A stretch of 64,000 nt of DNA from Moniliella sp. 'wahieum' (Eukaryota; Basidiomycota; Moniliellomycetes; Moniliellales; Moniliellaceae): contig RSEE01000117.1 of NCBI GenBank assembly GCA_003971905.1, positions 124,001 through 188,000 on the forward strand, read 5' to 3'. Positions 10,735-24,100 of this stretch are shown here, piece by piece. Position 1 is the first letter of the stretch. Each line of letters begins with the position of its first letter. The position numbers and the translations under genes are program-made. A model generated the notes under the pieces. That model was not told the origin of the DNA and searched no databases. It worked only from the letters and a program-made list of their open reading frames with translations.

Positions 10735-12219
10735 ATGCAGGACCAAATGGCCTCTGATTCCAAGGTACGTGTGCCTCTCTTTCCGGGAAATGCGCCAGCA
10801 CATCTAATCTCACATGATATTCCTTTTTGCAGGAGTTGGCAGAGGCGACGCCACCCAACGGCCAAGTCCAGCTCGAATCCAGCGAATTTGTGGCCTTCTC
10901 TTCCGGCCGGCCAAGAGAAGATGAGCTGTGCGGGGTGATTGACGGATTCGGAGTACCCACGGGATGTAGCACTAGCTGTGCTGGACAAGATGCTGGAAGA
11001 AATGGTGGTGCGAGTGCCCAAAGCTCGGTACCAAGCCCGCATCGCCCAGCTAGTCAACTCAAACCCGACCGAGTTCATGGTAGACTATACGTCCGACGCC
11101 ACTCTGCCCACACCCAATAAGGCGCCTGAGCCAGAAGATTGGACTGGATGTATGCCACGTCTCGGTGATAAGGACATATTTGACCCAGTGCAAGCCGAAT
11201 TCCAACGGAGACAAGCTGAGGGCAATCGTGTAGGGATTGATGATCCTGTCCTTGTTGCCGCCTTGGAGTTCCCTTCAGCACAGGAGTACCTGACCCGCTA
11301 CCAAGACCTCAATTTGGCACGCGAGCTGGCCTTAAATCAGTTCGAGTCCCGTACCACGGGGGGGAGAGCGTTTGGCGTAGCCTCGGGGCGCAAGTTGATG
11401 GATAAGAAGCGATCGTTCCTAAGTTTGGGACGGCACTCTCCCCGAGTTCCTCCCACCGAGCACCCCGTACGGACGGTGCAGCATCAAGCATCTCTCGTCT
11501 CGACCGTGCCATCGCAAGTCAGTACGGCTGGCCTAAGCGAGGGCACGAGCTGGACCAGCGAAGCGCATTCGATCTCTGCCACGTCGGGAAACAAGGGCAC
11601 CGACACTCCTTCCACACGACCTAACACGCTCCCTGCTCCCAGCGCTGCTCCCGCAAGCGCTGGCACCGACACCCGTGCTCGAAGCACAACGGTCACGCTA
11701 GGTGGCGCAGTGCCTCCCCTTGAACATGGCACCGACTTGAAACCGCCCGAGACGGGGGTGCAAGAGAGTCTGAGTCAACTTCGCAAATTGCGGTCTTCTG
11801 CTACCTCAACCCCGGATGTGGACGGCAGCGAGCCCGAGACAGAGGAACAGGATGCACGGACACCCACGCCTTTGGCCGGGTATGGTGCCATTCGCGCTGC
11901 CCTCGCCTCCTCGCCCACCTCGAACCGCACCACCTCACGGCTCCAGACGCGCGCATCGCCTACGCCTCACAAGGAGAGCCCCGCACCGTTGCATCTGGAA
12001 CGGCGAATGCCCGTTGCTCCCATACTACCCATTGTAGAAGAACCCGGGAATAGTAGGCGCCCTGTCGACCCTACCCTGCCTCCTCCTAGTCCATCCTTGA
12101 TCATGGACAGGCGCGCCTCCCATCTCTCACGCAAGGTCCATGCTAGCTCGGGCCGGCTGGCCATGCCTGGTCGCAAGCGCTCGCACACGGAAGGGGACGA
12201 GAATTGCATTGTGATGTAA
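10735..12219 (+). CDS. Uncharacterised protein with C-terminal CaaX box
   Basis: The main open frame covers 10939-12219. A likely first exon (MQDQMASDSK, 10735-10764) joins across a 68-nt intron (10765-10832, GTACGT...TTTTTGCAG) to a second exon that runs one frame out from the long frame, so a frame change near 10935 must be assumed. The first 130 residues of the long frame are mixed and possibly folded (SEYPRDVALAVLDKMLEEM). The rest is Ser/Thr/Pro-rich and looks disordered. The protein ends CIVM, a CaaX box whose final Met favours farnesylation, so membrane anchoring is inferred. I recognise no domain. Translation could also start at a Met near 10990. It lies 700 bp upstream of POL1 on the same strand. 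Confidence 0.6.
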
Positions 12220-12936
12220 CTAGGCCTCCATCTGACGTGGTTTGCACGGTCTCGCTGGGAGGGTCTTCGTGCAAGCCCTCCATCATGCCTTTTTTCTTGT
12301 TCATAATTCTCACGCCATCCTCCACACTCCTTTGTCCTATCCCTCTATACGATCTTGCTGCTCCATGATTTGCCTTTGTCCTCTGGTGCCCCTCTAACTC
12401 TCGATTCTTCACTTATAGGCTGTATGAGGATTAGCCTAATACACTCCGCCACAAAAACCTCTTTGCAAAATAACTGTTGCCTCGGCCCAAATAACGGAGA
12501 AACTGGAGACATCAAAAATGTTGCTCTACTGCAGGACAGATGGTGTGGTACGGAGGTCATCAACCACGGACGGTTGCCCCAATACATGATTCGGCAGTGG
12601 GAGGAAGAAGCCAGCCACTCGTGCTTTGGGAGAATGGCGACCCACTCCCCCCTCTTCCCCCCTCCCGTCCTGCTAACGCTTCTCGTCCGCGTCGCCGACA
12701 ATTTCAAACGGAACGCGAGACGCGCTCGGCGGCTGCAATTTGAAACGCCGCGCCCAGATCCGAATGCCGCGGGCGGGGGAGGGACACTGGCCTGGTGCCC
12801 GGGTGCAGCGCGTCGCGTCCCCGCCCTGTGCGCCCGCGCGCACTGCCGACGCGATGGGGCGCTGCGGGCAGGCTCGCGTATACAATAAAGACGGCGCGGT
12901 GCAGGGCGCGTCCTGTGCTCTGCCCCCACCACCCCC
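12220..12936. other. Intergenic region upstream of POL1
   Basis: About 720 bp hold the 3' flank of the CaaX gene and the POL1 promoter. Several open frames run through it but show no domain. No TATA box or obvious repeat is seen. Confidence 0.4.
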
Positions 12937-15900
12937 ATGTCCTCTCGAGCGGCGCGTGCTTCGGCGCTGCAGGCGCTTGCTGCGCGGCGCAAGGGCCATG
13001 CGCTCCCCGTCAGCGACTCCGACGACGACGGCCGCATCTACGACGAGGTCTCCGAGGCCGAGTACAGCAGCTACGTCCGCGGCCGCGTCCTCGCCGACAC
13101 CTTCATCGAAGACGACGACGGCAGCGGCTATGTCGATCATGGCCAAGATGAGTGGGCCAGCGACGGCCCCGACAGCGACGAAGAGTACCGCCGCCACTTT
13201 GGCACCGGCAAGAAGAAGGCCAAGCGCGCCCTTCCTGAGCAGGGCGACTACTTTAGCTCCGCCCCCCGCCGCAAGAAGCCCGCCGCTCCTGCCCACAATC
13301 CCGCCGCTCGCGCCCGCACCCTGTTTGGCACGACCCCTGTCTCACACCACTCGAAGCAGGACGAGGAGGCGTTTATGAACAACATCCTCAACAATCTCGA
13401 TGCTCAGCCGGAGGAACCTGCTGCCCCCCTTCTGCGGCCCATCCAAGGCCAGAAGCGCACCCGCCCTCCTGAGTTTGGAGGATTCGAGCGCTTCCGCACC
13501 GCTCGGCGCGCTCCCGCTAGCCCCGCCAGCAGTTCCACTGGAATACCCAGCAGTGACCCCTTGATCGAAAGCCCACCCACGAACAAGCCCGCCCCGGGTG
13601 CGCATCATGCAGCCAGCACCGACGGACGACGATGAACTGAGCTGGCTCAATGAGGCCCCTGTCCCTTCCCTTCGTCCAGTGGCGAGCAAGCGGGCCAAAA
13701 CCCAAGATTCCCCCGCCGCATTGGACGTGGTAGCAGCTGCGATTCAGCCTAAGATTTCCGTCTTTGACGAGGACGACAGCGAGGATGAAGGGGTGCGCGC
13801 TGTGCAACCACAAAGCAAATTTGAGCGGGCCACCGCCCAGTCCCGTACCCCTATGACTAAGCCTGCTTCTGCTTCTGCTTCTCCCCCTGCTGCTGCTCCT
13901 GTTGCTCATCCGGGAACGGCGACGGCTGTACCAGCAAAGTTGGATATTGACTGGCGCCAGATCCATGAGGCGCTCATTATGGACGATGACGACTGGGAGG
14001 CCGACCTGATGGAGGAGGATGCAGCAATCGAGGCTCAGGCTAAGGCTCAGGCATCGGCACCGACACACACGACCCGCTCTCCGCCCTCCACCCGCGAAGA
14101 GAGACCCAATGACCGACGTTGCTTTGGGCGACCGCGAGAAGAAGGTGCGTGAGGCATACTATGAGTCCGATGGAGGCGTCTACTTTTACTGGCTGGACCA
14201 CTACGAACAAGGGGACAAGATCCATCTGATTGGCAAGCTTCGTTCCAAGACTACCCAGGAGTGGGAGAGTTGTTGCGTTACGGTCGAAGGCATGGAGCGG
14301 TGCTTGTATGTCCTGCCCAAGCAGGACCCTGCAAATCAAGGTATGTGTACCCCCTTTCCCACAAAGTTGTACAGTACTGACTCCACTCTAGATCTTGAGG
14401 CGGCCCGTAAGATCCGGGAGGACAAGCTGGCGCGTCGTGCTAAGACGCGTCGAGGCCAGAATGTCGACAACATTGAGATTGATGATGAGGAAGAACAGCC
14501 ATGGCAAGAGGAAGTGTTCGATGAGTTTGATGCGCTGCGATCCAAGTTTGGGATCAAGTCGTTCCTGTCCACCTGGGTGTTGCGGGACTATGCATTCGAA
14601 TTGCCCGACGTGCCACGACAGTCCCGATACCTCAAGGTCCGATATGGGTTTGACGAGACGCAACTTCCTTACGACTTGACGGGAGAGACGATTGCGCAGG
14701 CGTTGGGTATGGAGGAGGGTGAGGAGGGGTGAAAGTAAGATTGCCGTGTGTTGGTACGGGGTCATCGGCATTTGAGCTTTTCCTGCTGAAACGGCGGATT
14801 ATGGGTCCTTGCTGGCTCAAGCTCAACGATCCTACTCCCCGTTCCGTTCGGGGCCAACCCGTCCACACGGGCGACGAGGTTGTGAGTTGGTGCCAGACCG
14901 AGTTGTCCGTGGACGAACCCAAGGCTGTTTCGGTCGTCACGAGTTCAATGCCTGACGCCCCAACTGGTACACCCGCCGCTCAAGATCATGTCCTTGAGTG
15001 TGCGTACCGTCGTTAACTTTAAAGCGAACCAGCGGGAGGTGTTGTGCGCGTCGGCACGAACGTGGTCCGATTATGCACTGGAAGACAAGCCGGTCAATGG
15101 AAAGTTCGAAGATCGTCCATTTGACAAGCGTCCCTCCACGGTCAAGAGTTTTGTCCGACCTATTGGAGGGAGTTTTCCTGATGGGTTTGACAAGTTGGTC
15201 AGTCGGCGACGATCCAAGGTTGTGGCTGTCAATTACGAGCGTGGCCTGCTTAACGCCCTCCTCGCTCATATCCAGGGACAGGACCCTGATGTTATTGTGG
15301 GTCATGACATGATTGGGGTTTCTTTGGACGTGCTGCTGCACCGGATGCGGGAGCTCAAGTCGGACCAATGGTCACGCGTCGGTCGGATGCGGCGGCGAGC
15401 ATGGCCACAACTGACGGCGAACTCGGCTATCTATCTCATGGCCGGCCGGTTGCTGATGGACCTCTCTTCTGATTGTGGGAAGAGCATGATTGCCTCCACC
15501 TCTTGGTCGCTCACTGAGATGGCATCCACCCACCTTGGCGTCTTGCGCGACGAGATTGACCCCGACGAGACGGCGGGCGCGTTCCTGGATCCGGCCAAGA
15601 TCTGCCTCTTCCTCAGTCATAGCGAGATGGATACGTGGCTCGTCATGGCGATTGCTGCCAAGTTGCAAGTCCCGCTCACCAAGCAACTGACCAACATCGC
15701 CGGAAACAGTTGGAATCGGACTTTGAACCGGGGGCAGGGCCGAACGGAACGAGTACATTCTTCTCCATGACTTTTACGACAAGAAGTATGTGTTGCCCGA
15801 CAAGGTGACTGGCCGAGAGCGTATGCACGCCAAGCGCATCCGAGACAAGTTTGCCGTCCCCCAACCTAAGGCAGTGGCAACCCCCAAGGTCAAGCGCGAT

Positions 15901-17898
15901 AAGTTTAAGGGTGGCTTGGTCTTTGACCCCAAGCGTGGCCTGTGCGACAAATATGTACTGGTGATGGACTTTAACTCGCTGTACCCCTCCATCATCCAGG
16001 AGTTAACATCGACTTTACCACCGTTGAGCGGGTCAAGGGGGAGCCCAGGCCTGTTGAGAACCAAGAAGGGAAGAAGCCCAACCGGGGAAGAAGTTCCGGA
16101 AGTGCCTTCTTCAGATGTGGAGCAGGGTGTGCTTCCTGCACTCATTGCTACCCTAGTTGACAAACGCCGGGCCGTTAAAGGTTTGATGAAGGACAAGCGG
16201 GCCACCAAGGCACAGCTAGCCCAATGGAACGTCAAACAGCTCGCTCTCAAGTTGACTGCCAACAGTATGTATGGCTGTCTTGGGTTTGAGAACTCGCGCT
16301 TCTATGCCCGCCCCCTTGCGGCTTTGACCACTTTTAAAGGGCGTGAGATTTTGCGGCAAACTCGCGAACTCGCCGAAGGAATCTCTCTCGAGGTTATCTA
16401 TGGTGACACGGATTCCGTCATGATCAACACCAACAAGGTGACTTACGACGAGGCAATGCAGATTGGGCGTGAGTTCAAGAAAGCGGTCAACAAGCATTAC
16501 AAATTGCTGGAGATTGACATTGATGCCGTATTTGAGCGCATGCTCCTGCTCCAAAAGAAGAAGTACGCTGCTCTCAAGGTCGAGGACGATGGCTCCCGCA
16601 CCAAGGAGATCAAGGGCCTCGATATGAAACGTCGCGAATACTGCCAGCTTTCCAAGGACGCATCGAGGTACGTCTTCCTTACTATTTTCTCTCTTTTTCT
16701 TCGTATTGACTCGTGTATCCACAGCTCCGTCCTCTCCCAAATCCTCTCGGGCGAAGCGACAGAGACCGTGGTAGGTGAGATCCATGAGCTCCTCCGCACG
16801 TTGGCGACCGAGGTGCGTGAGGGCCGCAAGACACTCGATTCCTTCATCATCTACAAGCGCCTAGGCAAAAACCCTGAAGACTACCCCGACGCCAAGTCGC
16901 AGCCACACGTGCAAGTGGCGCTTCGGATGAAAGAGAAGGGGTTGTCCGCCCGGGCTGGGGATGTGATTCCTTACATCTTCACTGTTCCCGAGGGAGAGGA
17001 AGCGTCTACCAAGTCGGCGCAAGCGTCGCGTGCGCACCACCCAGACGACCTTCGTCGTGACGGCAGCTCACTCAAGGTGGATCTCGAGTATTATCTCTCG
17101 CTGCAGGTGCTTCCCCCATTGAACGTTTGTGCGAGAGCATCGAGGGTACGGATCGTGCCCGTTTGGCTGAATGTCTTGGACTTGATGTTCGCCGCTACAC
17201 TCAATCGAACGAGAAGGACGAGTCAGCAGCCCAGGGAGGCGCATTTGCTCCACTCGACAGCCAGCTCACCCCAGAGCAGCGATATGGGCACTGTGACAAG
17301 CTCACCTTCCACTGCCCATCTTGCAACGCGCGATACTGCCTTTGAGGGTCTGCTTGCCGCCTTCGCCAAGGAACAGCTTGTCTCGGGTCCGACGGTCGCA
17401 CCGGCCAATAGCGTGGGCATCCGCTGTTCAGGTTGCCAGCGAACCCTCGGACTGCCGTTGCTGGCGGTCCAGCTCAACCGTCGGATGCAGCAGCACATCA
17501 ATCGCTACTATGCTGGCTGGCGCGTGTGCACCGACTCGGGGTGTGGGCTGCGTTGCCGCCTACCGGGAGTGTACGCAATGCGCTGCCGTTCTCGCGGCTG
17601 CCCTGGGACTACAGTGGAGGAGTACACGGACAAGGACCTGTACACCCAGCTTTCGTACTACCAACATCTCTTTGATCTCACCACCGTGGCCAACTCCGCG
17701 GAGGCACACAGAGCCCCCGGCGCGGTGCTGCAGCTGCGCATGCGCCATGCCCGACTTGCCAAGGTGCTCTACACGACCGTCGACCGTATGCTCTCCCGCT
17801 CGGCGAGGCGGTACGTCGACATTGGCTCCCTTTTTGCTGGAATCACCCTTTCCGGCTCGGCGGCAGCACCCAAGCGGCCGGGCGTCGCGTTCGCGTAA
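12937..17898 (+). CDS. POL1: DNA polymerase alpha catalytic subunit
   Basis: Family B replicative polymerase that, with primase, makes RNA-DNA primers at origins and on the lagging strand. The acidic N-terminus (MSSRAARASALQALAARR) fits the Pol alpha N-terminal domain. Polymerase motifs are clear: DFNSLYPSII near 15967, LTANSMYGCLGFENSRF near 16250 and YGDTDSVMI near 16399, followed by IKGLDMKRREYCQLSKD, the Pol alpha signature. The C-terminus carries paired cysteine modules (FHCPSC, IRCSGC, DSGCGLRC, RCRSRGC), the zinc modules that hold the B subunit. Two short introns are visible: 14341-14391 and 16668-16724. About 1,600 codons, slightly above the usual size. The reading changes frame at least six times (for example after SLYPSIIQE at 16000, beside a T run), although both flanks stay conserved. 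Sequencing indels are the likeliest cause. Confidence 0.95.
14341..14391 (+). other. POL1: POL1 intron, 51 nt
   Basis: Donor GTATGTGT and acceptor CTCTAG, with a CTGAC branch-like site about 12 nt before the acceptor. It interrupts the N-terminal half of the gene just after LYVLPKQDPANQ. Confidence 0.8.
16668..16724 (+). other. POL1: POL1 intron, 57 nt
   Basis: Donor GTACGTCT, pyrimidine-rich middle, TTGAC branch-like site, acceptor TCCACAG. Its length is a multiple of three, so the open frame reads through it. It splits the conserved stretch LSKDAS / SVLSQILSG. Confidence 0.85.
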
Positions 17899-18139
17899 CC
17901 CCCTTCTCACCATGGGTATCCTATCCCATTCCCGTCCTGAGCCCACTCACGGGCCTTCCCAACATGTCCATATCTAAACCCTCTCTAGCCTTGTCCCCCT
18001 GTTCCTTGCAAGAATATGTTTCGTTTCCCAGCTCACCTTTATATCCATTAGCGACTGTCTGCACTGTAGTGGAGCGATCCGGCGAGGGCTTGATTCTGCC
18101 CTGATCATTTTGTATTAGCAGGACAAGAGAAAAGTTGAT

Positions 18140-21100
18140 TCATACTAGTTTAGCGCTCTCAGTATCGAGTACGTCGCTCCTTGTGCTCGACATGGCCGCG
18201 CTTGGCTGCTGGTCAAACGCTTTGCGCTTGCGCGAAGCGTGTTTTTGGTGCTGCCGATGCGCCCGTCTCCTGGCTGCTTGAGCCGGGTCAGTGATGCTTT
18301 GCATCCGCACCGCATTCTTCCTCCCCCGGCGCTTGGCCTCAACCTTCTTGCGGAGATCGGCGAGGACAGTGGTAAATGCAGCTGCCCCAGCTTTACCCTG
18401 TGTTGCCTTCTGCAGCTCGCTCGCGGCCGCACGAATGTCCACTGCAATACTCAGGTCAGTTCCAATGCTTCTACGCGTGGGGTGGGACGTACTGTTCGAC
18501 TGCCAGTCCGATACTTTGAACGAAGCTTCGTCCAGGAAGAGCGAGGTGGGATGGATCAGGTGCGGCAAGTACCGTCCCACGTCCTCCTCAGAGATGGCTT
18601 GGAGTGCATCGAGTAGCGCCCCAAAGAGAACGACAGCCTGGCGAGAGATGTTGTCCTTGTCCGATCCAAAGCGGTTCCATTGAGGCAACAAGTTACGCAG
18701 TCCAAACGATAGCCGGCTGAACCACCAGGCCAGAGGGGACTTCCGATGCGCGTGGTGCGTCCTCTTGTTCGTCTCCTCGAGGGACTCGGGCTCTTCAACC
18801 TCTTCCTTCTCGCCTCCTCCGGGGCCTCGGGCTCTTCAGCCGCTTCCTTCTCCGCCTCCTTGGAATTGGTCTCGTCCTCGTCACTAGACTCTTCCATCTC
18901 ATCTTCGGTATCAGCCTCCACATCCGACTTTCCTCTTTTAGCTCCGTATCCTCCTCGGCATCCACCGTCGCACCACTCTTGTAAAGCAAGGTCGCGACCT
19001 GGGCCAAACACGTGCGGTAAACGCTACCCAGCTCTTGAGTCAAAAAGGGAGATGAGGGAGTGGGTGAGCATACGGGTAGCTTCCAGAGAGACGAGCTGAG
19101 CTGCTGAAAGAACCTGCTGCTTGGCCTGAACACCTTCATCGAGCGAAGCCAAGGCATCCGAGAGCAGGTGGGACAAGAAGGTACATGCCGTTTGGTCGAT
19201 GGAGCGAATGGGGCTCGCCACGCACAGCATCAATGCGTCCCACAGCTGCGATCCGGCAAACTGATGCAAGCTCGCAAGCGGCACACCTTGTCGCGGCCCC
19301 ACCGTCCCAATCAACACAAGGGCATGCGACGTGGCCAATGCTGCGTCGGGGTTGCCGGATTGTGCTTCCTCGGCCTCGGCGACCAGAGTGGCCGCCGCAC
19401 TGCGCAATGCCTGACCCAGCCATTCTGGCTGCTCCCCGGTGCGAGTTCTTGGCAGCAACGAGGTAGCAGAGCATCCCCAGCTTGGCCACATTGGGCTTGT
19501 CGGTCTGCTTGGCCCAGTTTTGGACGAGCAGGAGAAGCGTGGCAAACTTGTCCTCGGGCACAGCAGCCAACAGATCCTGCAGAAGCCTGGTCGACGTTTC
19601 CCGCACTTTGACGGAATCGTCGTTGGCAACTCGCATGACAAGGGCAATGAAGAGCGAGTCAATGGAGCCGGCTAATGCGCCCGCATTGAACTTGGCCACC
19701 ACAGCCCGCAGCAGTTCCAGCACTGACAGCCGGCCAGCCTCAAACTCATAGCTCAAGTTGCTGATGAGGAAGCTGAGTTGGTTGGCGTGTCGAGCCTTGC
19801 CGTGGGGGTAGTCCAACAGGAACTTGAGATAAAGCGCGGCAGGCGTCCCGTACATGCCCCGTCTGGTTGGTCACAAGCACCTTGGCCACTTCGTCCATCA
19901 CGTCGTAAATGATGGGCACTACGACCTGTTTGTCGAGCAAGACACGGAGCAAGGAAAACAGCGCCGATTGCACAGCCGGTTCTTCCAAGTCCGTCTTGGT
20001 CCATTCGAGCAGCTGGACCAGCTGTGCCTTCAGACCATGCTCTTGCTCATGCCTCATGTCGGGGATCTCCCGTAGCAAAGCACTGACCAACTTGAGTGCA
20101 AACTGAGATAGCTCAGCATGGAGGCCTCCATTGTGCTTGATCAGCTGCATCCCTTGATCGATCAGGACGTGCACCCGGGACTGGCCCTCCTCCCCGGCAG
20201 AGAGCGCCGGCAGATCCATCCGTGCAAAGGCCGTCATGGCCCGCAAGCTGCTTTCGACGATGGAGCTTTCAGAGGCGTATAGGGTGTTACCCACTGGATC
20301 GACAAGGCTGTTGAGACGGGAACGGTCCTCATCTTGGTCCAAATCCCATCGGCTCTTCTTGAGGTTGATCAGGAGGAGGTCCAAGCCGAGACTGACAAAA
20401 AAGTGCGCGTTCATAGACCAGGCCTCTTGAACCGAGGCATTATCCGACTCCACTTCCTTGCGCTTGCGCATCGTAATCAGGCTCGGTGCCGCTCCCGCTC
20501 CGCGTTCCACCCCTTTACCCGTAGGCACCGCTTCCTGGCTGAGGGAGGATGACTCCGTGATAAGCGAATAGCACAGCGTGGCCATCTCAGCTTTGCTGAT
20601 ATGCGTGTTCTCAGCTAGCCCAGAGGCCAGGTGGCGAAAAATGGTGTGGAATGTGGTCTTGACGTTGGGCATGGGCAGTTGCATCTGTTCTCGCAGAGGG
20701 AGAAGCAAGTCTCTTAAAGCTGGTCCCGCACAATACTTGGCCAAGAGTTCAACAGTGTTGATGCTCTTGCTCCGTTTCATCTCGCGCTGCTTGAGCTTGC
20801 CCTCGGCGGTCACTCGGTCTTCAGCCACCCGGCCAAACATGTCTTCCCTGGCAACCGACATGATGAGAGCTACCGTTTCGGGCGGGATAGGGAGTTGGGG
20901 GTCATGCTCGACAGAGTGGAACAGAATGTCATGCACAACAAATGCCGCGGTCGCCTTCTGCGCATCTCGCGTGAGCATAGTCTGCAGCGTCTGAACCATG
21001 GGGTAAAGGGCTTCCGGACCAAACGCATCTTGGACTTTGAGCAGCATCTCGCGTCCCATGTCCCGGGTTGTCTGCGCGCGGGCACGCAACACGTTGGCCA

Positions 21101-24100
21101 AGGAACGGTAAAGACGAATGGACATTTGCGCGCGCTCGTTAGACGGGAGTTTCTGCGCAATGTACACCACTCCCATCGCGATTGGAATCCGGGTGTCATC
21201 GTCGGATTCCTTGCCCGGTTCCATGTAGGCCAACAGGGTAGGGATCAACTTGCCCGTCACACGGGACAAAATCGTGGTCCGTGCTGCGCCCCCTGACTTG
21301 GCCACCGCTTTGGGTTCGTCCACGTCCATCTTGTCCTCCTTGTCTTCCTCCTCTTCCTTTCCTTGCGCCCTGCCCACCCGATTCATCGCCTGCATCATCC
21401 GTCAACTGGAAGGGGAAGCGTTGGAGAATGGCAACGATGAGCCTGACCATGATCCGCTCCTCCTTCGAGCGCTCCTTGACTTTGGACAGGTAGCCGGAGA
21501 GGAAGTGATAATAGGAGCGCCAGTCCAGCCCTGCCACAAGGCCGATAGAGCGTTGAGGGAAGAGTCGAGTAGGGCAGTAGCCCCCTCGGTGGCTTCAGTG
21601 AAAATCTTCCGCACGATGGGGAGGAGATATGCTTTGATTGCTGCAGGGGAGAAAAGGCGGGAGTCGGTGAAGCCGGCGAGACGGTTGAGGGCACGGTTGC
21701 GACGATGGTCTGGATATGATAGACGTTCTCGAAGAAGGATGCCTCGTCGTCCCCGTTGGCGCGCAGCGGACGCAGTTCGACCAATTCCGGAAAAAGTTCG
21801 ACCTTGTCCACAAGAGTGGAGAGGAGCCTGAGACCCTCAGTGCGCACCAATTCGTTGTTTGACACACCTGCTTTCTTGACTGCTGGAATGACGTATGCGA
21901 GGAGCAGGCGCGCCGCTTCGCTTTCCTCTCCCTCCTCCGCGGCAACGGCAATAAACTTGCGTAGAAGATTCGATGCGTTAGAGCGTACCGCCATATCATC
22001 ATCTTGCAAGAAGGTTGCTGCATTGGCCAGAAGAAGGAGCTGCTCAAACGTCTGCAACTCGGACCAGTCCAACTCATCAAGTTTGTCGAATGCGTCCAGA
22101 CGTCGATCAATGTCAATCTCGTCGAGGAGCTTGGGGTCGTACGCATTCAGGTCGCTCACCAGACTGGCAACGGGAGCCAGCTCTTCGTCCACCGCTGCCC
22201 AGGAGGACAAGGTGGTACACGCGGCAGTGCGCAGTGAGGGAAGACGAGCGTCCATGAATGTCTGGGCCAGAAGCGTGATGAAGGAGCCAGGCGAAAGGGC
22301 GTTGTTCGAGTCGAGTACCACCTTGTCCGTGGGCAACTTGGCCAGAAGACCAGAGAGGATAGATAGGACCTGAGCCTTCAGTCGTTCGTTACGACCCAAG
22401 CTTCCTGCTGTCACGAGGGCAACGAGCGCATCAAGAGAAGCGTTGCATCGGCCGCGTCAATCTCGAAGTTGGTGGCTAATTTGATGAGCTGTTGAGTGGC
22501 ACGGAGCAGAATCTGGTGCTTTCCCTCGGCCGCATGTTTGCCTTGGTTGGCACACCACGCTGCCACATCCCGGGTAAAGAGGGTAGCAACTGATCCCACC
22601 AACGCGGAAAGTACCACATCCCGGTCTGATTCGTCCTCGTCCGCTGCGGGCAGAGCAAGGTCAGTCAAATTCTCCATCACAGCCAGTACCGCCGAGGCCA
22701 CGGGCTCCTTGACCGCCGGCGCAGCAAGGAGCGCAAAAAGTTGCGGTAGAGTGGCCTCGTCGGCACCCAACCAGGATGCCAGCTCTGAGCTCTTAGACCA
22801 GGAGAGGAAGAGGGTGTGCAGCGCGCCCACCGAGTCAGCACCCTCGCGAGGCAGGTCCTTCAGTCGAGGGCTAACCAGCTCGGAAATGATGACTGGCTTG
22901 AAGGGCGACCAGTCGTACCGCATCTCATCCACTGGAAGCGTGAAGAGATCGTTGAGCCTGCGCAAGCCCAGCTGGCGAAGCGCACGTGGGCCGGAGCTCG
23001 CCCCTCCCTCGTCCTTGGCAATCGCGGCCGAACGGGCGGCTTGAACAGTAATAGTCACCACACAGACCGACCACCTCCTTCCAGTACGGGCCCAAACTGA
23101 GACGGAGGTAGCGCAGGACATCGGCCAGAGCCGCGAGGAAGCCGCGCTGCTGTCGTGGAGAGGCCCCCAATGGACTAGGAGACGGACGGAAGCTTCCTGC
23201 CGGCCCGTGAAATCAAGTTGGGCCACATCCGCCTTGAAAGGCACAGTCATCAAGTCAAAGAACGGTCGCAGTTCTTCCGGTAGACACCTGGCCAAGCTAT
23301 TAAGCATGGCGATCCTCCGCGACTTGTAGCCAGACTTATTGCGGCGGCCGGTGGTAGCCGTTATCTGGCCAAAAAAGATATGCTGAACGACGGGTAGGAG
23401 CATGCCACGGTGTGCCAGATCGATTTGCCCAGCGTCTGGGGCAAGGTCGAACTTGGCCAGCTCATCACGTTGGCTGCTTTTACCCAACAAGTTCTCCAGA
23501 GACTTGGTGTACGTCGTCAGCTCAATCTCGCGGTAGGCTAGGAGGGCAGCCAAAGCACCCATTTGCACTTCCGCGTCTTTAGCCGCACAGCTTTCGAGGA
23601 ACGCACTGCGCAGCTCAGACGAACGATCGACCTTGCGCAGGTGGGGCATGCGAGAGAAGACCTTGAGCAGAGATACGTAGGTGTTTGTCCTCTGCTTCTG
23701 CCCAAGTCCAGTCCAGAGGGTTTCATGCGGGGTAGCGTAGACAGACTCGACGAGGTCACCCTTGACTTGGAAAAGAGCTGAACCATGGGCTTGTTGTTCT
23801 GCTGAACGGCTTGAGGGATGAGAGCGAGAAGTGAAAGGATCTGCAGGCGGTAGTTGGTAGGTCAAGACGAGCCATCGGGGCGGACACTTCCGTAACTGAG
23901 TCCTCCGAAAGCGCAGCGTCGACGCTCTTCTCACGGGTGACGAGGAAGGGATCAACCCACTCCTTGGGAGGTTGGGGAATACCCGTCTCAGCAGGGAAAA
24001 GCTCTTGCGGAATCGCCGAATCGAGGGATGGGGTGGTTGGCGCCACTGGGCCTGCCATCTCGCGTGTTGGGGGAGGCGCAATGAGAGCCGGCGCGGTCAG

